A stretch of DNA of 64,000 bases from an uncultured Oxalobacteraceae bacterium (lineage in GTDB: Bacteria; Pseudomonadota; Gammaproteobacteria; Burkholderiales; Burkholderiaceae). Below are positions 17,961 to 26,225 of this stretch, piece by piece. Within the stretch, counting starts at the first letter, position 1. Each line of letters begins with the position of its first letter. The stretch is from the NCBI GenBank assembly GCA_946480015.1, contig CAMLIL010000016.1, positions 6,614-70,613 on the forward strand, in the 5' to 3' direction. The position numbers and the translations under genes are program-made. The notes beneath the pieces were generated by a model that was not told where the DNA came from, did no database searches, and saw only the letters and a list, made by a program, of their open reading frames with translations.

Positions 17961-17964
17961 AGAA
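17916..17964 (+). repeat. 49-bp direct repeat, copy 1 (att-like, 3' half of tRNA-Phe)
   Basis: The 49 bases from the anticodon loop (TTGAAAATCC) through the CCA end plus four bases are identical to 21249-21297, 3333 bases downstream. This is the usual form of the core attachment site left by a tyrosine-recombinase element that enters a tRNA gene. The bases flanking both copies differ immediately outside the repeat. Confidence 0.85.
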
Positions 17965-17975
17965 CATCGTTCACG

Positions 17976-18005
17976 AAACGCCAACCATCATCGGTTGGCG
18001 TTTGT
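17976..18005 (+). terminator. intrinsic terminator after tRNA-Phe
   Basis: The arms AAACGCCAACC (17976-17986) and GGTTGGCGTTT (17993-18003) enclose a six-base loop and are followed by a T-rich stretch. The stem matches those at 13397 and 21308. Confidence 0.8.
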
Positions 18006-18265
18006 GTTTGTGGAGCTTGTAGTCCTCGTGTCCGGTCTATTTCCGGCCCGTCATCCTCCAGCCACACAACCATCCGAATCGTCCAACCGTCCAGAGTCAG
18101 CAATTTACAGGGTAAGCTCTTCACAATAGATTTTGTGACGTGTGCAATTTGTAAAGTCCATCGGGCATGGAAGGTGGTCTGCTGACTGTGTGAAGCCGTC
18201 GTGGACTTTCCAGTTACGGAGCTTAAGCCCCACTTCGGTTGCCGCGCGATTTCATCGAGGACACC

Positions 18266-19150
18266 CTATCGGGCCGGAATGGTGAACGTTCCGTCGGGAT
18301 ACAAATCGCACATAAACTCCACGAAGGCCCGGACTTTGGGACTCTGCAAACGGCGCGACGTATGCAGCACCCAAAGTTCCACCTCATCGCTGGCGATGCC
18401 CCATGTCACCAGCGCCCCTGTCTCCAGCAGATTCCCAACCAGCGACTGCGGCAGCATGGCCGCTCCGGCGCCGGCGGCGATGGCATCGCGAACCATCAGC
18501 AGCGATGACAACCGTAAGACCGGCCGGGGTAGGACGGTGAACTGACCGTTACGGACCGGCCAGACATCGCCTTCGCGATAGGTGGGAGTAACCACGGCCG
18601 GCACCGGAAACGGTTCATCGCCACGCCCCTTCGGCATCTGAATGGATGGCGCGGCCGCCAGCATCATACGGTCCCTGGCAAAGCAGCGGCCGACCAGGTT
18701 GCTGTCCTTGGCCGGATTGATGCGAATGGCGACGTCGAAATGCTCATCGATCAAATTGACCAATCGGTCCTCCGCCACGACTTCGATTTGCACTTCCGGA
18801 TAGCGCGCCAGAAACCGGGCGGCGATCCACCCCAGTGCCATCTGCGAAAACAGCAGCGGCGCCGCGATGCGCAGACGGCCGCGTGGCGTGGCAAGGCCAT
18901 CCCGCGCCGCCGCCACCGCTTCGACAAGCTCATGCATCGCCCCCTGCGTCCTGCTCAGCAGCAGATGGCCGGCTTCGGTCAATTCCAGGCTGCGCGTGCC
19001 GCGCTCGATCAGACGAATGCCCAGCGCCTCTTCGAGATCGGCGACGCGCCGTGACAGCGTCGCCTTGGACCTGCCGCTGGCGCGGCTGGCCTTTCCAAAA
19101 CCGCCGTGCGCGGTGACCAATTGGAAGTCTCCAAGAGCATTCAGATCCAT
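18266..19150 (-). CDS. LysR-family transcriptional regulator
   Basis: The 294-residue protein has an N-terminal winged helix-turn-helix (residues about 3-62, with KASRASGRSKATLSRRVADL and IRLIERGTRSLELTEAG). A substrate-binding domain follows (GRLRIAAPLLF, VNLIDEHFDVAIRI, RDAIAAGAGAAMLPQ). It is transcribed away from the oxidoreductase gene, with a 105-base shared AT-rich control region. That is the usual arrangement for a LysR protein regulating its divergent neighbour. The inducer is unknown. It lies inside the tRNA-flanked segment. Confidence 0.93.
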   Translation of the reverse strand: MDLNALGDFQLVTAHGGFGKASRASGRSKATLSRRVADLEEALGIRLIERGTRSLELTEAGHLLLSRTQGAMHELVEAVAAARDGLATPRGRLRIAAPLLFSQMALGWIAARFLARYPEVQIEVVAEDRLVNLIDEHFDVAIRINPAKDSNLVGRCFARDRMMLAAAPSIQMPKGRGDEPFPVPAVVTPTYREGDVWPVRNGQFTVLPRPVLRLSSLLMVRDAIAAGAGAAMLPQSLVGNLLETGALVTWGIASDEVELWVLHTSRRLQSPKVRAFVEFMCDLYPDGTFTIPAR

Positions 19151-19255
19151 TGTGTCTCATTTTTAAAACGAAGTGTCCATATTTTAGAGTCTTCGCAAGT
19201 TATTTGAAACCCTTTACTGTGTGGTCCATACCAACCCGACATCCAAGGAATTTTT

Positions 19256-20188
19256 ATGAATACCGCACGCGCATTACTGTTGACCGAATACGGCGGCCTC
19301 GAAGCCATCAAGGTTTCTTCCATCGACGCGCCAGTGGCGGGACCGGGCCAGGTATTGGTCCGCGTTTACGCCGCCGGTGTGAATGGGCTGGACTGGAAGG
19401 TCCGCGAAGGCTATGTCCGCGATGCCTTCCCGCTACAACTGCCGACCATCCTCGGCATTGAACTTGCCGGCGTGGTGGAGGCCGTGGGTGCAGATGTCAC
19501 CCGACTGCGCAAAGGCGATCGAGTGATGGGCTCGCTTGGCGGCTTGGGGGCTTATGCCGACTTGGTCGCGGTGAATGAAGCCAATCTTGCCCTGGTACCC
19601 GACTCGCTCGACTTCGTGCAGGCCGCAGCCCTTCCCGTCGCATCGGTGGCGGCGTGGCAAAGCCTCCACTTCGCTGGCCCGATCCGTGCTGGCCAGCGCA
19701 TCCTCATCCACGGCGCGGCGGGTGGCTTGGGCGGCTTCGCAGTGCAGTATGCGCATCAAGCCGGCGCCGTGGTGTATGCCGCCGCACTCGACAGCCATAT
19801 CGCGTATGTCCGCAGCCTGGGTGCTGATCACGTCGTGGCCTACGACAAGGAGCAATTTGAGGGCGCTATCTGCAACATCGACCTGGTGCTCGACTATATC
19901 GGTGGCGAAGTGCTGAGCCGTTCATGGTCGGTGCTAGCCGAAGATGGCGCCGTCGTCAGCACCGCATCACCAGCCATCCTGGCGAACACCCCGGCCGGGC
20001 GTCGCGGCCTCTGGTTCATGAACACGCCGGACGCCGCGCGGCTGCAAATCATCGCCGAGGACGTGGCGCGCGGACGCTTGCAATCCAAGGTCCGCGTCGT
20101 TGTGGATTTCGACGAACTGCCTGCGGCAATCGAGCGCAACCGCCTTCAGCCACAACTCGGCAAGACCGTAGTGAAGTTTTTCAACTAA
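19256..20188 (+). CDS. NADP-dependent zinc-type/quinone oxidoreductase (MDR superfamily)
   Basis: The 310-residue protein has the medium-chain dehydrogenase layout. A GroES-like N-terminal half contains GPGQVLVRVYAAGVNGLDWK and LGIELAGVVEAVG. The Rossmann half contains the nucleotide loop HGAAGGLGGFAVQYA. Catalytic zinc ligands are absent, as in quinone oxidoreductase-like members that reduce quinones or enals with NADPH. AAGGA precedes ATG 19256. The NmrA-like gene follows after 40 bases in the same direction, so the two probably form one transcript under the divergent LysR gene. Confidence 0.9.
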   Translation: MNTARALLLTEYGGLEAIKVSSIDAPVAGPGQVLVRVYAAGVNGLDWKVREGYVRDAFPLQLPTILGIELAGVVEAVGADVTRLRKGDRVMGSLGGLGAYADLVAVNEANLALVPDSLDFVQAAALPVASVAAWQSLHFAGPIRAGQRILIHGAAGGLGGFAVQYAHQAGAVVYAAALDSHIAYVRSLGADHVVAYDKEQFEGAICNIDLVLDYIGGEVLSRSWSVLAEDGAVVSTASPAILANTPAGRRGLWFMNTPDAARLQIIAEDVARGRLQSKVRVVVDFDELPAAIERNRLQPQLGKTVVKFFN

Positions 20189-20228
20189 GTACCCAGACAA
20201 CTAAACCCTAAGCCAAGGAGTAAATATC

Positions 20229-21098
20229 ATGACTATTCTCGTTACCGGTGCGACCGGCAATGTCGGCCGCCAAGTGGTCGAACAGCTCGTTCAACGCGGC
20301 GCCAATGTACGCGCGCTTGTCCGCGATATCTCGAAGGCCAATTTCCCGGCGGGTGTCGATGTGGTCCAGGGCGACCTGCTCGATGTCGACTCGCTGCGCA
20401 GCGCTTACTCGGGCGTCTCGACGCTGTTCCTGCTCAACGCAGTGGTGGCTGACGAGTACACCCAGGCGCTGATCGCGCTCAACGTGGCGCGCGAGGCCAG
20501 CATCAAGCGCCTTGTTTATCTATCGGTGATACACAGCGATGTCTACGTGAACGTTCCGCATTTTGCGGTCAAGTTCGGCGTGGAGCGCATGATCGAGCAG
20601 ATGGGGATGAACGCAACCATCTTGCGCCCCGCCTACTTCATCAGCAACGACTTGACGATCAAGGATGTGGTGAGCGGATATGGTGTCTATCCGATGCCGA
20701 TCGGCAGCAAGGGGCTGGCGATGGTCGATACGCGCGATGTTGGCGAGGTTGCGGCCATCGAGCTCCTTCGCCGCGAGCAGGCCGTCGATCCGCTGCCGCT
20801 GGAGCGCATCAACCTGGTCGGCCCCGACACGCTGACCGGCGCCGATGTGGCCGCGATCTGGAACGAGGTGCTGGGGCGCCCGGTCACTTATCCGGGCGAC
20901 GACACCGCCGCGTTCGAGCAAAACCTGCGGCAGTTCATGCCGAGCTGGATGGCCTACGACATGCGCCTGATGAGCGAGCGTTTCCTTAGCGAAGGGATGG
21001 TTCCGGAAGCCGGGGACCGCGAGCGACTGACCGCGCTCTTGGGCCGCCCGCTCCGCTCCTATCGCGAATTCGCCGTCGGGATCGCGGCCTTGCCCTGA
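20229..21098 (+). CDS. NmrA-like NAD(P)-binding protein (atypical short-chain dehydrogenase)
   Basis: The 289-residue protein begins with the dinucleotide motif TGATGNVGRQVVEQL (residues 6-20) and follows the NmrA/azoreductase-like SDR pattern (VDVVQGDLLDVDSLRSA, LVYLSVIHSDV, TILRPAYFISN, VDTRDVGEVAA). The usual Tyr-x-x-x-Lys catalytic pair is not evident, as in NmrA-type redox sensors and NAD(P)H:quinone reductases. AAGGAG lies eight bases before ATG 20229. It is co-oriented with the oxidoreductase gene and is the last gene before the second copy of the att-like repeat. Confidence 0.88.
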   Translation: MTILVTGATGNVGRQVVEQLVQRGANVRALVRDISKANFPAGVDVVQGDLLDVDSLRSAYSGVSTLFLLNAVVADEYTQALIALNVAREASIKRLVYLSVIHSDVYVNVPHFAVKFGVERMIEQMGMNATILRPAYFISNDLTIKDVVSGYGVYPMPIGSKGLAMVDTRDVGEVAAIELLRREQAVDPLPLERINLVGPDTLTGADVAAIWNEVLGRPVTYPGDDTAAFEQNLRQFMPSWMAYDMRLMSERFLSEGMVPEAGDRERLTALLGRPLRSYREFAVGIAALP

Positions 21099-21248
21099 CC
21101 GCTCTAAGCGTTATTCTCCGCTCTGCGCAGTCCGCAGGCGGGGATATTGCGGCAGCCCCCGATCGACCGAATTCATGAAAAATGGCTGCGCGCCGGAACA
21201 ACCTTTATGGCGCGCTTTTGTGGGCGTCATTCTTGCTCGGCGTTGGAC

Positions 21249-21297
21249 TTGAAAATCCTTGTGTCGGTGGTTCGATTCCGCCCCGGGCCACCAAGAA
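21249..21297 (+). repeat. 49-bp direct repeat, copy 2 (truncated tRNA-Phe 3' half)
   Basis: This copy is identical to 17916-17964 but lacks the tRNA acceptor 5' strand, D-arm and most of the anticodon 5' stem, so it is not a functional tRNA. It marks the right boundary of a 3.3-kb segment. Sequence after it (hairpin, then GTCTTTGTGTCGGGTCATTTCC) is also distantly similar to the sequence after the intact tRNA, which suggests related downstream flanks. Confidence 0.85.
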
Positions 21298-21307
21298 TTC
21301 TTTAGGG

Positions 21308-21338
21308 AAAACGCCAACCCGTGCAGGTTGGCGTTTTT
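21308..21338 (+). terminator. intrinsic terminator after the truncated tRNA copy
   Basis: Arms AAAACGCCAACC (21308-21319) and GGTTGGCGTTTT (21326-21337) enclose a six-base loop and run into a T-tract. It probably was the original terminator of the tRNA-Phe gene before insertion. Confidence 0.85.
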
Positions 21339-21505
21339 GCTTCTGAAGCAGAAAGTCTTTGTGTCGGGTCATTTCCAGTACAACTTCCGACCTCCAAACG
21401 AATCGTCGAACTGCCCGTCGCCTTAAGTTCGGGTCGCGACAGAAATATCGCGGGCCTCGACACTCTTGTTGGAACGACTGCATCGCACGGGGCCGCGCGC
21501 GCTCG

Positions 21506-23050
21506 TTATTTGGAGAGTTGCGGAAACAATGAAAAATCCGGCAGCGGATGAACCTGCAATTCGACCTCGTTACCGATGCTGAAAATGGACGCCTTCGATC
21601 CATCGAATGCCGGCCAGGCCGGCAAGCCCTTTCCGTTCGGACTACCCGTGCGCGCGAAATTGACCAGGGTATCGGCAAGTCTCGTTGCCAACTGCCGATC
21701 TGCCGGGGTCCAGGTGCGCGCTTCCGCGTCAAGATTGTCGAACAGGTAGCGGATTTCCGCGCCATGGCCTGCTCCACAGCCGTAGTTGCAAGGAGTCGAA
21801 GGCGCTGCGGGATGGTGAGCAAAGAAGTAGACATACGATTTGGACCGCCCGTATTTCGCTTGAAGCGCTGCCCAATACGTCATGCGCCATCCCCACCAGT
21901 CATTGGTAAGCTGATCGATGGAGGCTTTTGCCTGGGAATCGGTGGTGCCAGGATAGGCTGCCAGCAGGCGTTCGGATGGCGCATAGCCCAGCAGATTTGT
22001 CACCAGCTCGCGGTGCCTGGCCGCCTTGAAATCGCTTGTGCCCAGGATCTCCGGAGCCAGATCCTTGCCCTCCTCGGCGTTCCATCCGACCAGCAAGGGA
22101 ACGTCATTGTGACGGTGATTGCGATATATCGTGGTCATATCGTCGCGCAGCAGATGTCCATCGATTGCTGTGCGCGGCGACCATGCAGGCTTCTGCAAGT
22201 CCTTGACGCTCATCTTGCGCAGCGCCGCCAGATGTTCCGCGCCGACGGCCTTGGCGACAGCCAGTCCATTCGCTTCGGCGGCAGCCATCCGATCGTACCG
22301 GCTGTCCTCCTCGGCACTGATGGGCATGCCGTCATTACCACTCTCGGCGACGGCGCGCTGAAATAGCCCCTTCGCCAGTGGTGACGCGGTCAGGAGCGCG
22401 ACCGAAACACCGCCTGCGGACTCGCCCATAATCGTCACGCGCTCAGGATCGCCACCAAAAGCGGCGATGTTGTTCTTCACCCAGCGTAATGCTGCGATCT
22501 GGTCGAGGATGCCCTGATTGGCGTAGGCGCGGTCTGGCGACTCTGCCGAAAGTTCCGGGTGCGCAAAAAAACCAAATATGCCGAGACGATAATTAATCGT
22601 AACGACGATCGCTCCGCGCTTGGCGAGATTGGCACCGCTGGACCCGGTGCCCGCGCCCGTGCCGCCGAAAAAGCCGCCCCCATGAATCCAAACAATGACG
22701 GGAAGTTTCCTGGCTTTTTCAAGCGTCCAGATGTTGAGATATAGGCAGTCTTCACTTTTGGGATCCGGAACCCAGTCCACGGTCTGTGCACATGCCGGAG
22801 AAAAGCTGCGCGCTTGCCTGACTCCTTTCCAGGGGACGACGGGTTGCGGCGCCCGCCAACGCAGATCTCCGACAGGTGGCGCTGCGAAGGGAATACCGAA
22901 ATAGGTTTTCAGCGCGCCAGCTTGTGAGCCGACGATGTGGCCACCGGTGACTTTCACCGGGCTTGTCAGCTGGGCGGCATGCCCCAGCGGGGCCGAAAAG
23001 GCCAGCAGGGCTGATGCGGCCAGGCAGATCGCACGAAACGGCATCTCCAT
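21506..23050 (-). CDS. secreted type-B carboxylesterase
   Basis: The 514-residue exported alpha/beta hydrolase has a signal peptide (AICLAASALLAFSAPLGHA). The family signature EDCLYLNIW is at about 100-108 and the oxyanion loop is in IHGGGFFGG. The nucleophile is Ser211 in MGESAGG. A glutamate candidate lies in WNAEEGKD and the catalytic histidine in GAGHGAEI near 435. It would hydrolyse carboxylic esters outside the cytoplasm; the substrate is unknown. ATG 23050 is chosen because AAAGGAG lies just before it and it starts the signal peptide; an earlier in-frame ATG at 23098 has neither. It is divergent from a plant polysaccharide esterase gene, which suggests a role in plant-derived esters (inference). 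Confidence 0.92.
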   Translation of the reverse strand: MEMPFRAICLAASALLAFSAPLGHAAQLTSPVKVTGGHIVGSQAGALKTYFGIPFAAPPVGDLRWRAPQPVVPWKGVRQARSFSPACAQTVDWVPDPKSEDCLYLNIWTLEKARKLPVIVWIHGGGFFGGTGAGTGSSGANLAKRGAIVVTINYRLGIFGFFAHPELSAESPDRAYANQGILDQIAALRWVKNNIAAFGGDPERVTIMGESAGGVSVALLTASPLAKGLFQRAVAESGNDGMPISAEEDSRYDRMAAAEANGLAVAKAVGAEHLAALRKMSVKDLQKPAWSPRTAIDGHLLRDDMTTIYRNHRHNDVPLLVGWNAEEGKDLAPEILGTSDFKAARHRELVTNLLGYAPSERLLAAYPGTTDSQAKASIDQLTNDWWGWRMTYWAALQAKYGRSKSYVYFFAHHPAAPSTPCNYGCGAGHGAEIRYLFDNLDAEARTWTPADRQLATRLADTLVNFARTGSPNGKGLPAWPAFDGSKASIFSIGNEVELQVHPLPDFSLFPQLSK

Positions 23051-23375
23051 TATTTCTCCTTTAGTTTGGAACGACTGCGGATGGCGGATAGTCGACATTG
23101 CTGAACATCAAATCACACAAAGCCGCGTGCGCTCCATATACCGGCTTGATGGCGGCCGGTTCGATGGAGAGCGAGGCCTTGTTTTCAACCAAAAGCCGCT
23201 GGCTGTTCAAGTGCCTGGCAGGCGCACCGCTGGCTGTCGTTGCATTTTCCGCAAGGAAATATAATATATCATTGCCTCGGCGCCAAGAAAAATTACTATC
23301 AATACACGTGGGGTAAGACGCGCCTGCTAACTGCCTGGCCTGTGGTCCGCCGTCCACGCCAGCATCTTGCGCGAT

Positions 23376-23410
23376 CCGGTCAGTCCAATTAACATATTGG
23401 TCAGACCAGT
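23376..23410. promoter_or_regulatory. tandem GntR-like operator upstream of the acetylesterase gene
   Basis: TGGTCAGACCA at 23398-23408 is a perfect 11-base dyad and matches the TGGTC-N-GACCA core of FadR/GntR-family operators. A second, imperfect half-match GGTCAGTCC at 23378-23386 lies exactly 21 bases upstream, two helical turns away. Both sit 70-105 bases before the gene at 23482. They are in a 431-base gap (23051-23481) that is otherwise empty apart from an AT-rich patch near 23260. No GntR gene is in the window. Confidence 0.5.
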
Positions 23411-23481
23411 GATTTACCCATCAGCGACTCCGCGGGGCAACATTTCGAGCTTGCCTAACCCACCTTAACGGAACCACCTCC

Positions 23482-25572
23482 ATGCAAAGGTCCCTCCCAT
23501 CGTTTGGCCGTATCAGGGCCGCACTGCTTGGCGCCACCCTGCTCTGGCTGGCCACCGCCGCGCAGGCGGCCCCACAGCAAGCCGATTCGGGCGCCGAACG
23601 GCGCTTCAACTTTACCGGCCGCCCAGTGCCTGGGGCCGTCAGCGTGACCCTGGACAGCCGCGACGGCGCCCCGCTGTACGATGCGGCGAGCGGCTTCGGC
23701 TTCGTCAATCAGACCGGCGCACTCCCGGCCCGGATCGTGCATACCGCGGAGATCCGCGCCGATGCAAACGGCTTTCAGATCAGCGAACCGCGCTTCGACG
23801 GCGACGCCAGCAGCGATCACTACAACAACTACGGCATGGCATTCCGCGTGAAGGCCGCTCCGGGCGCCTATGCGATCGCCGTGCGCACCACGTCCGACGC
23901 CGCCGATACCATCGTGTCGGTCAGCGGCATGCAGGCCAGCCGCCTGAATCCGGGCGTGTTCTGGGACGCGGCCAGCCTGCTGCCCAACCGGACCAGCGCC
24001 AGCTGGCAAGGAAAGCAGTGGTCCTACCGCTACGTCAACGGGCGCGAGTACATCGACATTGAAATCGAGCCGCGCAAACCCGACGTGCCTGTCGGCGTCG
24101 CAGAGATTTCCATTACCCCAATCGTGGTCCAGCCACGCCCTGCCAATGCCCTCCCCAGCATCTATACCCTGGGCGATTCGACCGTCAAGTCGTACACCTT
24201 CGACGAAGCGCCCATGAGCGGCTGGGGGCAGGTGTTCGACCAGCTGTTTGACCTGCGCCGCGTGCGTGTGGTGAACTATTCGATGGGGGGACGCTCCTTC
24301 CGCAGTGCGTACGCGGAAGGCCGCCTGAACGACCTGCTGCTCGATGCTCATGTGGGCGACACCATACTGATCCAGTTTGGCCACAACGACGAAAGCCTTG
24401 ACGAGACGCGCCGCTTCGGCCGTGGCGCCAGCGAAGCCATGTACCAGGCCATGATCCGCGAGGTCTACCTGCCGGCGATCCGCGCGCGCGGCGTGGTGCC
24501 GGTGCTGGTCACGCCGATGTCGCGCGTGAACGGTGCGCTCAAGCCCGGCGAATCCTATGTGAACTCATTCCAGAAGAGGCGCTTCCCGGAGCTGATGAAG
24601 GCCATCGGCGCTGCCGAAGGCGTCGCCGTGGTGGACCTGAACAGCCGCAGCGTGGAGTATTACAACCAGGCCGGCGAGGCCGCCATCAGCGCCATGATCA
24701 TGTCGATCGAGGCTGGCGAAACGCCCGGCAAGACCAACGACGGCAGCTATGCCAACGGCCACCCTGCCAACAAGCTCGATGGGACCCACTACAAGGAAGC
24801 GCTGTCCAAGCAGTACGCGCGCATGGTGGCGACCGAGCTGGTCCGGCTGGGCAAGGCGGGCGACCGCACGGCCGCCGCAATCGCCGCATACTTGCGCGCC
24901 CCCGTGAAGGCGGCCATCGACACCAATGACTGGTCGGCCGTGCACCCTGAAGTCGCGCGCGACATCGTCAGCGGCGCGAACGCCTACTACCGTAACCAGA
25001 TCGAGAAGCTGCTGCAGCTGGGCGCACTGCGCACGGACGCGAACAGCAACTTTCACCCCCAGGCCATCATGTCCACGCGCGAGTTCATCGGGGCCCTGTG
25101 CATGCTGATGCGCATACCCTGTGCCGGCCTGGCGGGCTATGGCGACGGTCCTTTGCGCCGGGAGGCGATGGGCGCAATCCTGTATGACGCCTATCGCGCC
25201 AGGTTCCGCGCCAAGCCTGCCTATATGACGGACTACAACGGCAGAACCGTGGTTCCAGGCGCACCCGGCTATGACCCCAACCTGGACAGCGGCGCGCAGG
25301 GCGCCATGTACTATCCGCTGGTGCGCTGGACACAGCTGAGCGATTCCGGCGAAGCCGATCCGGTCTACGCGGACAAGCTGCGCGAAGCGTATGAACTTGG
25401 CCTGATCCGCTCGGAATCGGGCATCGCTCGCGGCCGCATGGTCAACGGCCGGGCGCTCGAACCGAAGGCGCTGGTTAATCGCGGCAAGGCGGCCAAGGCG
25501 CTGTACTTCATGTGGCTGCTGGCGCAGCCGCCCAAGGCGGAAAACGATGTGATTGCCGAACCGGCCGAGTAA
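23482..25572 (+). CDS. SGNH esterase, rhamnogalacturonan-acetylesterase type, with SLH-like C-terminus
   Basis: The 696-residue exported protein has a signal peptide (LLGATLLWLATAAQA). A galactose-binding-like N-terminal beta domain spans about 40-215. An SGNH hydrolase domain follows: block I LGDSTVKSY with Ser233, block III QFGHNDE, and the Asp433/His436 pair in LDGTHY. This order matches rhamnogalacturonan acetylesterases (pectin deacetylation). Residues about 510-690 carry two or three stretches like S-layer homology modules (EKLLQLGALRTDANSNFHPQ, STREFIGALCMLMR, then LREAYELGLIRS and KALVNRGKAAKALYFMW). These may tether the enzyme to the cell envelope. The start is ATG 23482. It is probably controlled by the operator-like sites upstream. 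Confidence 0.85.
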   Translation: MQRSLPSFGRIRAALLGATLLWLATAAQAAPQQADSGAERRFNFTGRPVPGAVSVTLDSRDGAPLYDAASGFGFVNQTGALPARIVHTAEIRADANGFQISEPRFDGDASSDHYNNYGMAFRVKAAPGAYAIAVRTTSDAADTIVSVSGMQASRLNPGVFWDAASLLPNRTSASWQGKQWSYRYVNGREYIDIEIEPRKPDVPVGVAEISITPIVVQPRPANALPSIYTLGDSTVKSYTFDEAPMSGWGQVFDQLFDLRRVRVVNYSMGGRSFRSAYAEGRLNDLLLDAHVGDTILIQFGHNDESLDETRRFGRGASEAMYQAMIREVYLPAIRARGVVPVLVTPMSRVNGALKPGESYVNSFQKRRFPELMKAIGAAEGVAVVDLNSRSVEYYNQAGEAAISAMIMSIEAGETPGKTNDGSYANGHPANKLDGTHYKEALSKQYARMVATELVRLGKAGDRTAAAIAAYLRAPVKAAIDTNDWSAVHPEVARDIVSGANAYYRNQIEKLLQLGALRTDANSNFHPQAIMSTREFIGALCMLMRIPCAGLAGYGDGPLRREAMGAILYDAYRARFRAKPAYMTDYNGRTVVPGAPGYDPNLDSGAQGAMYYPLVRWTQLSDSGEADPVYADKLREAYELGLIRSESGIARGRMVNGRALEPKALVNRGKAAKALYFMWLLAQPPKAENDVIAEPAE

Positions 25573-25811
25573 GCGCCGGCCGGCGCGGCCGCGCGCTTAT
25601 CACAGCCGCTTCAAGCAATACCTGCAACACTTCCACGGCGTCGCCTCGCGCCATCGCGCCACCTACCCGGGTTGGCGCCGGGCGCGCGATGCGCAGCGCA
25701 TCGGCTCACCCGAGGCGCTGCTGTTCCTTTCGGGTCGCGTTCTCATTTTAAAGATGTGCCCGGTCGTGTTATGATCTCGGGAAATTACATCACAATATGA
25801 TATAAATTCCC

Positions 25812-26225
25812 ATGTCCTCTCCTGCCCTGGGCAAGGCCGATTTCGCGGCTTTGTCTGAATTCCGTTACCAGATGCGGCGCTTCGAGCGCTTTTCCGAAAA
25901 CGCCGCGCAATCCGAGGGCATCACGCCCCTGCAGTACCTGCTCCTGCTGCACATCAAAGGCTACCCGGGCCGCGACTGGGCCACCGTGGGGGAACTGGCC
26001 GAACGCCTGCAAGCCCAGCAGCACGGCGTGGTGGCGCTGCTGAGCCGCTGCGAAGCGGCCGGCCTGGTACGGCGCCAGCCCAGCGCCGTTGACCGGCGCC
26101 GCGTTGAAGTACACCTGCTGCCTGCCGGCGAAACTGTCCTGTCGCGGCTGGCCGCCATCCATCGCGCCGAGCTGCAATCGCTGAGCGGCGTCTTTATCAT
26201 TCCCAACCTGCCCGACCAACCATGA
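25812..26225 (+). CDS. MarR-family transcriptional regulator
   Basis: The 137-residue protein is a typical small winged-helix regulator. It has an N-terminal dimerisation helix and then the recognition region TVGELAERLQAQQHGVVALLSRCEAAGLV. The wing follows, with the conserved basic DRRRVEVHLLPAG at about 96-108. Its stop overlaps the start of the chloride channel gene (ATGA at 26222), so the two are translationally coupled. It may regulate the channel operon through the AT-rich stretch just upstream (about 25775-25805), where ATCA-CAATA-TGAT forms a small dyad. Confidence 0.92.
   Translation: MSSPALGKADFAALSEFRYQMRRFERFSENAAQSEGITPLQYLLLLHIKGYPGRDWATVGELAERLQAQQHGVVALLSRCEAAGLVRRQPSAVDRRRVEVHLLPAGETVLSRLAAIHRAELQSLSGVFIIPNLPDQP

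Noticed and set aside
21249..21297. A second functional tRNA-Phe
   Set aside because: Only the 3' half is present; the acceptor 5' strand, D-arm and 5' anticodon stem are missing.
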